A stretch of 58,039 nucleotides of DNA from JBLHKS01 sp047620505. GTDB lineage: Bacteria; Verrucomicrobiota; Verrucomicrobiia; Verrucomicrobiales; DEV007. The translations under genes were made by a program, and so were the position numbers. The notes under the pieces are model-generated. The model made no database searches. It was not told the DNA's origin and worked only from the letters and a program-made list of their open reading frames with translations. Of this stretch, positions 6,760-15,151 are shown in pieces (position 1 is the first letter of the stretch; each line of letters opens with the position of its first letter). Where the stretch lies: positions 1 to 58,039 of the forward strand of contig JBLHKS010000017.1 of NCBI GenBank assembly GCA_047620505.1. Direction: 5' to 3'.

Positions 6760-8502
6760 ATGACGCCGGAATTCTCTCAAAACTCAGCCAACCCGCGCAT
6801 GGCGGGCGTGCTCGTCCCCGTCTTCGCGATCCGCCGCGAAGACGACCTCGGAATCGGTGATGTCGCCGGAGTTCGCGAAATGGTCGACTGGGCGGAGCAG
6901 ATCGGGATGCGGTTTCTGCAGTTCCTGCCAATCACCGAACTCGCCGGCGACAACAGCCCTTACAACGCGATCAGCTCCATGGCGATCGAGCCGCTGACGC
7001 TCGACACAACGCCGGATGCGATCAAGGACCTGAAACCATCGAGCTACGAAAAAGCGCTCAGCCAGGTTCGCCAGAAAGACAACATCGGCGGCGAGTCGGT
7101 TTGTTATCCGGAGGTTCGCAAATTGAAGACGGATCTCCTTCGGCGGGCGTTCAAGCGTTTCAGGAAGCGTCACTTGAATCAGGGTAGCAAGCGCGAGAAG
7201 AAGTTCCGGGCGTTCCGTGAGGCCGAAAAATCCTGGCTGAGCGACTACTGCGTTTTCCGCTTGCTCATGGAGATGGACGGAAATTCGGAGAACTGGGAAG
7301 CTTGGCCCGAAAGTTACAACACGCTCGAAAAGGCCCGCGAATTCCTCAGTGGCTTGCCTCAGGAGGAAGTCGAAACGGAGCTCGCCTGGTTTTCTTACGT
7401 TCAGTGGATCGCCTTCGAGCAATGGAGCAAAGTCGCGGCTTACGCGGCCGAGAAGGGCGTTCAGCTGATGGGCGACGTGCCCTACGGGATCAGCCGACAC
7501 AGCGCGGACGTTTTCGCGAATCCGGAACTCTTCGACCTGGATTGGTGTGCCGGAGCGCCGCCGGAACCGACGTTTCGCGACGACCAGTTCACGATGGAGT
7601 GGGGTCAGAACTGGGGCTTTCCGCTCTATCGCTGGGACCGGATGGAGGCGGACGATTTCGCGTGGTGGAAGCGGCGCGTCAGGCGGCTCTGCGACGTTTT
7701 CGGCGCGTTCCGGATCGACCACGCGCTCGGGTTTTATCGAATCTACAGCTTTCCGTTCACCCCCGATCGCAACCAGGAATTCCTCGAACTCGGCTACGAA
7801 AAAGCCCGCGAAATCACCGGCGGCCATCTTCCCGGATTCAAGCCCGGCCCCGACAACAGCGACGAGGAAAAAGCCGTGAATCGCGCCTGCGGAGAGAAAT
7901 ACCTCGGCGCGATCGCCTCAGCAGCTGCTGGCGCCGGGATCGTGGCTGAGGATCTCGGGGTGGTGCCGAAATACATGCCGGAGAGCATGGCGGTTCTGGG
8001 CATGGCAGGGATCAAGGTGCCGATGTGGAACCACGAAGACGATGGCGAGTTCGTCCGAGGCGAGCACTACCCGGAACTTTCGATGGCAACCTACGCGACC
8101 CACGATCACGACCCGATCAAAACGCAGTGGGATCACGACCACCGCATCATCGCGGAGAACGATCCGCCCGACCGCGTTGGCGACGCCAAGTACTATCTTC
8201 ATCGTTGGGCCCGCTGGGCCGGCTACGACGACGCGCTCAGAGACCTGCCGCCGATGTTCGACGATACCGTTCGCGAGGCGCTCTTGAAGGCGCTCTTCGA
8301 ATCGAATTCGTGTTACGCCAGCGTGATGATTACCGATCTGTTAGGCCTTGAAGACCGCTTCAACACGCCGGGCAAGCTGAGCGATGAAAACTGGAGTCAG
8401 CGCCTGAGCATGTCCGTCCGGGAGCTTCGCGAAGATTCGAAATGGTCCGGAATCGGCGAGCGCGTCCGGCAGCTGCTGGCGGAGAGCGGGCGGCTGGCGT
8501 AG
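6760..8502 (+). CDS. malQ: 4-alpha-glucanotransferase (amylomaltase, GH77)
   Basis: A 580-residue cytoplasmic enzyme that transfers alpha-1,4-glucan segments between chains during maltodextrin and glycogen turnover. The N-terminal signature is GVLVPVFAIRREDDLGIGDV, followed by LQFLPITELAGDNSPYN. Catalytic-domain landmarks are MGDVPYGISRHSADVF, FRIDHALGFYRIY (nucleophile Asp in the RIDH motif), IVAEDLGVVP (acid/base Glu) and ATHDHDPIKTQW. Length is in the family range. The SAAAG insert just before the Glu motif is encoded by a copy of the palindrome (7919-7930), and a one-mismatch copy lies at 8467-8478 in the last dozen codons. Confidence 0.95.
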   Translation: MTPEFSQNSANPRMAGVLVPVFAIRREDDLGIGDVAGVREMVDWAEQIGMRFLQFLPITELAGDNSPYNAISSMAIEPLTLDTTPDAIKDLKPSSYEKALSQVRQKDNIGGESVCYPEVRKLKTDLLRRAFKRFRKRHLNQGSKREKKFRAFREAEKSWLSDYCVFRLLMEMDGNSENWEAWPESYNTLEKAREFLSGLPQEEVETELAWFSYVQWIAFEQWSKVAAYAAEKGVQLMGDVPYGISRHSADVFANPELFDLDWCAGAPPEPTFRDDQFTMEWGQNWGFPLYRWDRMEADDFAWWKRRVRRLCDVFGAFRIDHALGFYRIYSFPFTPDRNQEFLELGYEKAREITGGHLPGFKPGPDNSDEEKAVNRACGEKYLGAIASAAAGAGIVAEDLGVVPKYMPESMAVLGMAGIKVPMWNHEDDGEFVRGEHYPELSMATYATHDHDPIKTQWDHDHRIIAENDPPDRVGDAKYYLHRWARWAGYDDALRDLPPMFDDTVREALLKALFESNSCYASVMITDLLGLEDRFNTPGKLSDENWSQRLSMSVRELREDSKWSGIGERVRQLLAESGRLA

Positions 8503-8524
8503 ATGTGCGATCCGTGGCGAGCCG

Positions 8525-9094
8525 TCAGCTCCGCCTTGGACGCAGAACGCTCAAATCTGGCGCGTTGACGGGTGGCCCGAAGTATCTGGTTCTCAACTCA
8601 GCTGCTTGCTCGGATGACGCGCCGGCAAGTTGATCGAACAATCCAATCATCCGACGCCGAAAACTCGTCAGCCGAGGACGGTCCAATTGACAGATGCGGA
8701 TCAAGTCCAGTCCGACCGGCGTCAGCCCCTGAATCTCACCGCCGTCGACAACCTCCAGGTGATCTCCGTAGGCGATCAGGCACGGATCGGGCACATCGAG
8801 CATGTCCCGTTTCGCCGAATTGCAGTGACAACAGGCATAGACCAGATTCGAGTAGTCGGTTAGCCGGTCCGGGAATCGTGATTTCGGCGCGAGGTGATCA
8901 ACGCTGAAGGCCTGATCGCCGGTAGGATACCAAGCTTCGCGAAACAGGCAATAAACGCAGCGGAATTCGAATTCGACTCGTAGCCACGGCTTGAACGATG
9001 CCGGATCGGAATACACGCAGGGATCGAATTTCCGCCGCAGGGGAGATTCCGGATACCGAAACAGATCCAGCCCGCTGGAAATCTCCTCATCCAT
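8525..9094 (-). CDS. HNH endonuclease-family protein
   Basis: A 189-residue protein with an HNH nuclease core: FRCVYC (first Zn pair), FSVDHLAPKSR (catalytic D-H), and NLVYACCHCNSAKRD (second Zn cysteines and the HN-type end). HNH domains cut DNA using one metal ion, and occur in restriction, phage defence, homing and toxin settings. The gene overlaps the end of an antitoxin-like gene by 8 bases (start 9092-9094, neighbour's stop 9087-9089), so the two are translationally coupled. This suggests a two-gene cassette. The exact role is inference. Confidence 0.85.
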   Translation of the reverse strand: MDEEISSGLDLFRYPESPLRRKFDPCVYSDPASFKPWLRVEFEFRCVYCLFREAWYPTGDQAFSVDHLAPKSRFPDRLTDYSNLVYACCHCNSAKRDMLDVPDPCLIAYGDHLEVVDGGEIQGLTPVGLDLIRICQLDRPRLTSFRRRMIGLFDQLAGASSEQAAELRTRYFGPPVNAPDLSVLRPRRS

Positions 9095-9425
9095 TCTCTG
9101 ACTTCAACACAGCGGCGGTCGTGGCTTCCATGAGATCAAGTTGATCGCCCAGCGCCTGGTCCCAATGGATGAGTTCCTGATCCAGCTGCGATTGCAGGGA
9201 TTGAAGTTCTTCCCGTTCGGACTCCGACAGTCCTTCGGCGGTTTCGCGGCGCAGGAGTTCGATTCGCCGTTGATTGCGAGCCTCCGACGTCCGCTCCTTC
9301 CGCCGTTTGCGGATCGTGTCTGTCAGCAGCTGCTGGGCCAGTTCTTCGGCCGGTTGATGAAGCGCCTCGGCTTCGGCGTTCAGCTCTCGTTCGAGTTCGG
9401 GGGCGATGTCGAGAGTCAGGGACAT
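9087..9425 (-). CDS. Small antitoxin-like coiled-coil protein
   Basis: A 112-residue protein. I start it at ATG 9425 (MSLTLDIAPELERELNAEAE). The frame is open upstream to 9533 but those residues look untranslated. The N-terminus, with alternating hydrophobic residues followed by PELERELNAEAEALHQPAEE, resembles ribbon-helix-helix antitoxin starts. The rest is charged and coiled-coil-like (TIRKRRKERTSEARNQRRIE and a Glu/Gln/Leu helix). It directly precedes the HNH gene in an overlapping pair. QQLL in the first helix is a palindrome copy (9324-9335). The antitoxin role is inferred from shape and position, not from a certain family match. Confidence 0.65.
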   Translation of the reverse strand: MSLTLDIAPELERELNAEAEALHQPAEELAQQLLTDTIRKRRKERTSEARNQRRIELLRRETAEGLSESEREELQSLQSQLDQELIHWDQALGDQLDLMEATTAAVLKSENG

Positions 9426-9646
9426 GATTCCACAGTCTATGGTTTCGAACTCGGGTGTAAACGAAGATCTTTCGCTGCCTGGCTTATTCGGTTGGCTCAT
9501 CCGGAAAACCGACTGATGCGGAATATTCAACATAAGCGCGATTTTCTTCGTTTCGGATCCTTGTTATTTCAACGAGGACGCCTGCGGGCCCACTTTTTTG
9601 AAAAAAGAAGCTGGCCACTTGGAGGAACCCGGCTAAACAAACTCGC

Positions 9647-10633
9647 ATGAGCAATGACCCTATCAAAGTCGCCGTTACCGGTGCCGCTGGCCAGATTGGC
9701 TACGCGCTTCTTTTTCGCATCGCAAGTGGCCAGATGTTCGGGCCGAATCAGCCGGTGAGTCTGCATCTAATCGAGATTCCGCAGGCGCTCGAAGCGCTGA
9801 ATGGCGTGGTGATGGAGCTGGAAGATTGCGCGTTCCCGTTGCTGAAGGACATCGTTCCGACTGCGGACTTGAACCACGGCTTCGAGGGCGTGAACTGGTC
9901 GCTTCTCGTCGGCAGCGTCCCGCGCAAGCAGGGCATGGAGCGGAAGGATTTGCTCAATATCAATGGCAAGATTTTCACCGGGCAGGGTCAGGCGATCGCG
10001 AAGAATGCGGCTGACGATGCGCGGGTGCTCGTGGTCGGCAATCCGTGCAACACGAACTGTCTGATCGCGATGAACAACGCGGATGGCGTGCCGAATGATC
10101 GGTTTTTCGCGATGACTCGGCTGGATGAGAATCGTGCGAAAAGCCAGCTGGCGCAGCACGCCGGGCATCATTGCTCAGAGGTCACGAACATGACGATCTG
10201 GGGAAATCATTCGGCGACGCAGTACCCGGATTTTTACAACGCGAAGATCGCGGGCAAGCCGGCGACGGAGGTGATCTCGAATCACGATTGGCTCGAGGGC
10301 GATTTCATTTCGACGGTTCAGCAGCGCGGCGCGGCCATCATCAAAGCTCGTGGGGCTTCTTCTGCGGCGTCAGCAGCGAACGCGATTGTCGATTCGGTCG
10401 TGAGCGTGACCACGCCGACGGCTGAGGGCGATTGGCACAGCGTTTGCGTTTGTTCGGACGGCAGTTACGGCGTGGACAAGGGCTTGATTTCGTCGTTCCC
10501 GATCCGCAGCGACGGAACGAACTGGGAGATTGTTCAGGACGTTCCGCTCAACGAATTTGGCCGCGCGAAACTTGACGCGAGCGTGGCGGAGTTGAGCGAA
10601 GAGCGCGTGGCGGTCTCGGAGCTGATTTCGTAA
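9647..10633 (+). CDS. mdh: Malate dehydrogenase
   Basis: A 328-residue NAD-dependent cytoplasmic enzyme of the TCA cycle interconverting malate and oxaloacetate. The Rossmann loop is VTGAAGQIGYALLFRIASG. The substrate-binding segment is SVPRKQGMERKDLL (arginine after PRK-Q-G), VVGNPCNTN follows, then TRLDENRAKSQLA with the catalytic Asp partner, and WGNHSATQYPD carries the catalytic His. This is the group-2, cytosolic-type MDH family. A GGAGG lies rather far upstream (about 9621-9625). The 9426-9646 gap before it contains no gene I can support, only an A/T-rich CTTTTTTGAAAAAAG inverted repeat near 9590-9605. Confidence 0.95.
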   Translation: MSNDPIKVAVTGAAGQIGYALLFRIASGQMFGPNQPVSLHLIEIPQALEALNGVVMELEDCAFPLLKDIVPTADLNHGFEGVNWSLLVGSVPRKQGMERKDLLNINGKIFTGQGQAIAKNAADDARVLVVGNPCNTNCLIAMNNADGVPNDRFFAMTRLDENRAKSQLAQHAGHHCSEVTNMTIWGNHSATQYPDFYNAKIAGKPATEVISNHDWLEGDFISTVQQRGAAIIKARGASSAASAANAIVDSVVSVTTPTAEGDWHSVCVCSDGSYGVDKGLISSFPIRSDGTNWEIVQDVPLNEFGRAKLDASVAELSEERVAVSELIS

Positions 10634-10643
10634 GGGGGCGAGG

Positions 10644-10670
10644 AACCGCCGGTCAGCTCGATCGGCGGTT
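10644..10670 (+). terminator. Hairpin after mdh
   Basis: AACCGCCG (10644-10651) pairs perfectly with CGGCGGTT (10663-10670) across an 11-base loop. It lies between mdh and a convergent gene ending at 10693, so it could terminate both. It lacks a clear T-run, so the intrinsic terminator call is tentative. Confidence 0.45.
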
Positions 10671-10692
10671 TGGCCTCAATCTGCGGCGTTCT

Positions 10693-11271
10693 CTAATAAT
10701 AGAGGACGGCGCAGAGCAACATCAGCGCGCCGTAAGCAGCGCCACCGGCACAGCTGAAGAGCCAGCGCTTCGGCTGATCGTCCTTCGTGATCCAGGTGAT
10801 CCAATCGCGAAGCAGATATGGCATTCCGATCCAGAACATGCCGACGATGATCCAGACAAAGCAGATGATCGGGATGAGCAGCCGCGTCAACGGCGCTTCG
10901 AGAAACGCAGCGGCGAGAAACGGAGACGGAATCAGCAACATCAGGGTTCCGAGCGAGCGGACGGCGAGAAATTCCTTCACGTAGGTGACCACGAGGATGA
11001 ACCCGACGGGAATCACGATCTTCACGACCTTTTCCATCGTGTAAAATTCGCCGAGATCCATCGTCGACATCAGAAACCAGGCCCACACCCCGCAGATCGC
11101 GAGAATCACGATTCCGGCGATGTTGTGCCGCGGAAATTGTCTGAGAAGCGGAGTCAGCGGTGCGCGAAGGAAGAGCGCCGCGAGATGCACGCCGATCAGG
11201 AAAATACCGAGAACGATCCCGACGATTTTGAGATCTGGATGGTTGTAGAGGAGGTCGTATAATTTGTCCAT
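10693..11271 (-). CDS. Hypothetical integral membrane protein
   Basis: A 192-residue, very hydrophobic protein with about five predicted membrane helices, e.g. IVGIVLGIFLIGVHLAALFL, AGIVILAICGVWAWFLM, IVIPVGFILVVTYV, LIPIICFVWIIVGMFWIGMP and a C-terminal GAAYGALMLLCAVLYY. Short soluble loops contain TKDDQPKRW. I see no transporter or enzyme motif. It sits 9 bases downstream of miaB on the same strand and is probably its operon partner, although no functional link is evident. Confidence 0.7.
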   Translation of the reverse strand: MDKLYDLLYNHPDLKIVGIVLGIFLIGVHLAALFLRAPLTPLLRQFPRHNIAGIVILAICGVWAWFLMSTMDLGEFYTMEKVVKIVIPVGFILVVTYVKEFLAVRSLGTLMLLIPSPFLAAAFLEAPLTRLLIPIICFVWIIVGMFWIGMPYLLRDWITWITKDDQPKRWLFSCAGGAAYGALMLLCAVLYY

Positions 11272-11280
11272 TGAGAGAGG

Positions 11281-12645
11281 TCAGTTGGCCAGAACGGGAT
11301 CGCCGTAGAGCGTGTGGCCGGTGGTTAGCGTGATGTTGACCGGAAAGATCTGGCCAATGTGGCGTTCGGGCTTGCCTTCGATGATCACGATTCGATTCGT
11401 ACTGGTTCGGCCGGAGAGCCGCGCGGCGTTGGTCTTGCTAGGGCCTTCGCAAAGGATTTCCACTGTTTTCCCAACCAGCTCGCGGTTTTTCCGTTCGGAA
11501 ATCGAGTTAACGAGTTTGAGCAAATCCTGGTTGCGCTCCTCTTTGATTTTCTCTGGCAGCTGCTGGTCCATTTCGGCCGCCGGAGTGTCCTTGCGCTGGG
11601 AGTAGCGGAAGACGAATGCGTGGTCGAACTGAAGCCGTTCGACAACCTTTTTCGACGCCTCGTAATCTTCTTCGGTCTCGCCGGGAAAGCCGACGATAAC
11701 GTCGGTTGAGATCGCGATGTCCGGCCGCGCTACACGCATCCGTTCGCAGATGTCGATGAACTTTTCGGCTTTGTAGGGCCGCTGCATTTTGCGCAGAATC
11801 CGATCGGAGCCGGACTGCATCGGAAAGTGAACGTGGCTCGCGAGTTTCGGCAGGTAGGTGAAGGCGTCGATCACATCCTGGCGATAGCCGATCGGGTGTG
11901 GCGAGGTGAAGCGGATTCGCTCGATTCCATCGACTTCGTGAACGGCTTCGAGCAGCTGAGTGAACGGCATTTTGCCGTCGACTTTGGGAAATTCGTTTCG
12001 GCCGTAGAGATTCACGATCTGCCCTAACAGAGTCACTTCTTTCGTCCCGTTATCAGCGAGTCGGCGGACTTCGTCGACGATGTCCGCGATCGGGCGGGCG
12101 CGCTCTGAGCCCCGTGTGTAGGGCACGATGCAGAAGCTGCATTTCATGTTGCAGCCCTGCATGATGCTAACGAATTGAGTGATGCCGTGCGCCTTCGCGA
12201 CGTGGTCGCGGATCGTGTTCTGCGAGTCGGTTTCCTCTTCGATATCGACGATCGAGTGGCGCAGATCGTCCATCTTTTGCTCAAGCCGCGGCCGCAGAAG
12301 CGCGTCGACGTGATCGACGACTTTGTGATATTTCTGGGTGCCGACGACGAGGTCGACATGCGGCACGGTTTTGATGAGTTCAGCGCCCCGGCTCTGCGCC
12401 ATGCAGCCCATGAAGCCGTAAACCATGTGCTGTTTTTCCTGACGCAGCTTGCCAAGCCTCCACATATTGCCTAGCGCTTTTTGCTCAGCCTGATCGCGAA
12501 CTGAGCAGGTGTTGACGAGAACGACATCGGCTTCGTCCGCGTCCTGCGAAACTGAGTAGCCGCGTTCGACGAACATCTGCGCAACCTGTTCGGTGTCGCG
12601 GACGTTCATCTGGCATCCGTAGGTTTTGATGTAGACCGTGGGCAT
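11281..12645 (-). CDS. miaB: tRNA-2-methylthio-N6-dimethylallyladenosine synthase
   Basis: A 454-residue radical-SAM methylthiotransferase that modifies A37 of tRNAs reading codons starting with U. The start at ATG 12645 gives MPTVYIKTYGCQMNVRDTEQ, the canonical UPF0004 opening with the first auxiliary-cluster cysteine. The longer open frame to 12726 is not homologous-looking. The radical-SAM triad is MQGCNMKCSFCIVPYTRG (Cx3Cx2C). A TRAM RNA-binding domain ends the protein (VGKTVEILCEGPSKTNA onward). Fe-S-dependent, cytoplasmic. It has the expected length. Confidence 0.96.
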   Translation of the reverse strand: MPTVYIKTYGCQMNVRDTEQVAQMFVERGYSVSQDADEADVVLVNTCSVRDQAEQKALGNMWRLGKLRQEKQHMVYGFMGCMAQSRGAELIKTVPHVDLVVGTQKYHKVVDHVDALLRPRLEQKMDDLRHSIVDIEEETDSQNTIRDHVAKAHGITQFVSIMQGCNMKCSFCIVPYTRGSERARPIADIVDEVRRLADNGTKEVTLLGQIVNLYGRNEFPKVDGKMPFTQLLEAVHEVDGIERIRFTSPHPIGYRQDVIDAFTYLPKLASHVHFPMQSGSDRILRKMQRPYKAEKFIDICERMRVARPDIAISTDVIVGFPGETEEDYEASKKVVERLQFDHAFVFRYSQRKDTPAAEMDQQLPEKIKEERNQDLLKLVNSISERKNRELVGKTVEILCEGPSKTNAARLSGRTSTNRIVIIEGKPERHIGQIFPVNITLTTGHTLYGDPVLAN

Positions 12646-12722
12646 GGATTTTGAGCGGGCGGAAGTATGCCCGGGTTTGCTCGGGAAACAAGTGCGTTTG
12701 AATATTGGCCTTCTCGCGCAAT

Positions 12723-13958
12723 TCAATCCGCCGAGATCCGCCAGAGCGCATCGTAGGTCCGGATGAAAATATCGCCGCCAGCAGCTGCTAGCGAAGCGTT
12801 CGTCCGTTCGTCGACATCGCTTTGGGCAACGACTTCGAGCCCGGAAGTCGCGGCTTTGAATGCGACGGTGTCTCCAGGCTGACTCAGCGTGTAGATCAAA
12901 TCGCCTGCGAGCAGCAACGAACCCCAGGATTTCCCGGCTCCGGGGAGGCGCTCTTTCCAGACGGTTTTGCCAGTCTTAAGATCGACGCAATGGGCGATCC
13001 CGCCAGCGTCCTGAGCGTAGAGATGGCCGTCCTTGATCACGCCGCTTCCGATCCCGCCGAAATGTTTGACCTCCCGCCAGATTCGTTCGCCCTTGGTCGT
13101 CACTGCGACCGAATTTCCCTGGTAGCCGCCCTGCGCGACGACGACGCCGTCCGCTGCGATCGGCGACGAGTAGACTAGCGGGTTCAGGCCCTCACAAGTC
13201 CATAAAACTTTGCCGCTCGCGGGATCGAACGCCTTGATTTCCATCGGGAAACTCATCACGAGCTGGTCTTCCACGATGAGCGGCGTGCTCCAGGAACCGA
13301 TCACGTCGTTGTCGTTTTCGCGGCCTGCAAATCCGTCAGTCCGCGGTCCGGTTTCCCATTTCGGCTCATCCCATTTCCAGATGGTCTCGCCGGATTTTTT
13401 GTCGAGCGCGTAAAGCGCTGCGCCTTTCGCCGGGCCGTGGTAGTGGAAAACGAGGTTCCCGTGAATCACAGGCGAAGTCGAGTTTCCCCACACGTGATCG
13501 AGCGCGCCGAAATCGCGTTTCCAGACTTCGTTCCCCTCAAAATCGTAAGCCGCGACGCCAGCCGATCCGTAGGCGGCGACAACGAGCTCGCCATCGGTTG
13601 TCGGCGAGGCTGAACAGTACGGGTTGTCGCGATGCGTCCGTTCTTTTTTGGCAAATGTCAGGCCGCTCTTCCAAAGCAGCTTGCCGTCCTTGCGATCGAA
13701 ACACATCAAACCGCGCCAGTTCGTTTCGGTAACCGCCTGGGTGACGAAAACGCGATCACCCCAGATGATCGGAGTCGAGTTCCCTCGGTCAGGCAACTCG
13801 ACGCGCCAGGCGACATTTTTGTCCTTGCCCCATTCGAGAGGGAGATCGGTTTCAGTCGTCGCGCCGGAGCCGGAATTGTCGCCGCGCCACGCAGGCCAGT
13901 TTTCGGCTTGGAGCACGAAGGGGAGAAGCGTCAGGGTGAGGAGAATCGTCTTTTTCAT
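12723..13958 (-). CDS. Secreted PQQ-like (BamB-type) beta-propeller protein
   Basis: A 411-residue protein with a signal peptide (MKKTILLTLTLLPFVLQAEN), followed by WPAWRGDNSGSG and repeated W-type propeller blades such as DRKDGKLLWKSG, DKKSGETIWKWDEP, DPASGKVLWTCEG and DLKTGKTVWKERLPG. Such eight-bladed propellers are common in Verrucomicrobia and Planctomycetes as secreted or periplasmic binding proteins. They resemble BamB but usually lack its lipoprotein cysteine, as here. An enzymatic role is not indicated, since no heme or PQQ ligand motif is apparent. It may bind glycans or other proteins. Confidence 0.88.
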   Translation of the reverse strand: MKKTILLTLTLLPFVLQAENWPAWRGDNSGSGATTETDLPLEWGKDKNVAWRVELPDRGNSTPIIWGDRVFVTQAVTETNWRGLMCFDRKDGKLLWKSGLTFAKKERTHRDNPYCSASPTTDGELVVAAYGSAGVAAYDFEGNEVWKRDFGALDHVWGNSTSPVIHGNLVFHYHGPAKGAALYALDKKSGETIWKWDEPKWETGPRTDGFAGRENDNDVIGSWSTPLIVEDQLVMSFPMEIKAFDPASGKVLWTCEGLNPLVYSSPIAADGVVVAQGGYQGNSVAVTTKGERIWREVKHFGGIGSGVIKDGHLYAQDAGGIAHCVDLKTGKTVWKERLPGAGKSWGSLLLAGDLIYTLSQPGDTVAFKAATSGLEVVAQSDVDERTNASLAAAGGDIFIRTYDALWRISAD

Positions 13959-14002
13959 GAATCGGCTTTGAATCAGCGGGAACCCGCCTTCACAATCAAC
14001 TC

Positions 14003-15151
14003 ATGAAATTGTCGAAAGCTTTCATTTTCCTCGCGCTCGCCTCAGCAGCTGCCAGCGGCGAAACCCTGAGTGGCGAGGGCGCGATCGAGCCTTTTCTCGA
14101 CGAATCGCGCTTCGAAATGCAGCAGATCTTCAAGGGCGAGCGTTTTCCGAATGTCGTCGTGGCGAGGGACGGCACGGTGATCGCGACCTTCGGAAACAAG
14201 AGCCACCAGGTCCGGCGGAGCGAGGATGGCGGGAAGACATGGGGCGAGGTGATCACGGTCGCCAATCCAGGTTTCCAGGGCGGGGGAGCGATCGTCGATG
14301 ATTCGACCGGCGACATCCTGACGTTCGTCGAAGATCGGCACCCACCGGCCCCGCTGACCGTTTATCGAAGCAAAGATCACGGCAAAACATGGACGGCGGA
14401 GAAGCCGGAAATCGCGCCGGATTCCAAAGGCAACCTGCCGTCGATGCACATGAACGATCACGGAATCACCCTGCGGCACAGTGCCGAGTATGCCGGGCGC
14501 CTGATCCGCCCGACGCGCTACTACGGAAAGAAGAACGACAAGTCCGAGTGGCCGAATCACTACACAAACGCGATGTACAGCGATGATGGTGGGAAGACTT
14601 GGAAAACCAGCGATCCGTTTCCGGAAAACGGCACGGGCGAGGCCACGATCGCGGAGCTTTCGAGCGGCGTGCTTTATTACAATTCCCGCGTCCACTGGCA
14701 GGAGCGGCCGAAGAACACGCGGCGTCGCAGCGCGTTGAGCCACGATGGTGGGCAGACCTGGACGGATTTCCGGATCATCGACGTTTTACCCGATGGTCAT
14801 CAGCATCGATCCTACGGCTGCATGGGTGGGCTTGTCAGGCTGCCGGTCTCCGGGCGCGATATCCTGATTTTCAGCAACATCGATACGCCAAACGCGACTC
14901 GCGAAAAAATCACGGTCTGGGCGAGCTTCGACGGCGGAAAAACCTGGCCGGTGAAGCGGCTCGTGTTCGATGGGCCGAGCGCCTACTCATCGATGAACGC
15001 CGGCAGGCCGGGAACGCCGAGCGAGGGCTGGATTTTCCTGCATTTCGAAGGCGGACCCGGCGGTGGATCGCAGATGGCGCGATTCAATCTGAGTTGGCTG
15101 CTTGGAGGTGAGCCGACCGGCGAAGGCGCGGTTCCGGACTGGATCAACTAG
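14003..15151 (+). CDS. Secreted sialidase-like (BNR/Asp-box) hydrolase
   Basis: A 382-residue exported protein (signal MKLSKAFIFLALASAAASGE) with at least five Asp-box repeats: SEDGGKTW, SKDHGKTW, SDDGGKTW, SHDGGQTW and SFDGGKTW. This defines the six-bladed propeller of the exo-alpha-sialidase superfamily. An arginine in RFPNVVVARDGT and LIRPTRYYG could form part of the substrate site, but I cannot confirm the arginine triad. It could cleave sialic acid or other sugars from host or algal glycans. Its last 8 bases overlap the end of the convergent gene. A divergent copy of the palindrome (CAGCAGCTGCCA) lies in the signal peptide at 14043. Confidence 0.85.
   Translation: MKLSKAFIFLALASAAASGETLSGEGAIEPFLDESRFEMQQIFKGERFPNVVVARDGTVIATFGNKSHQVRRSEDGGKTWGEVITVANPGFQGGGAIVDDSTGDILTFVEDRHPPAPLTVYRSKDHGKTWTAEKPEIAPDSKGNLPSMHMNDHGITLRHSAEYAGRLIRPTRYYGKKNDKSEWPNHYTNAMYSDDGGKTWKTSDPFPENGTGEATIAELSSGVLYYNSRVHWQERPKNTRRRSALSHDGGQTWTDFRIIDVLPDGHQHRSYGCMGGLVRLPVSGRDILIFSNIDTPNATREKITVWASFDGGKTWPVKRLVFDGPSAYSSMNAGRPGTPSEGWIFLHFEGGPGGGSQMARFNLSWLLGGEPTGEGAVPDWIN

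Noticed and set aside
9610..9735. TGGCCACTTG and CAAGTGGCCA inverted pair around the mdh start
   Set aside because: The arms are about 100 bases apart, one lies inside the coding sequence, and no other evidence of an RNA structure or operator was seen.
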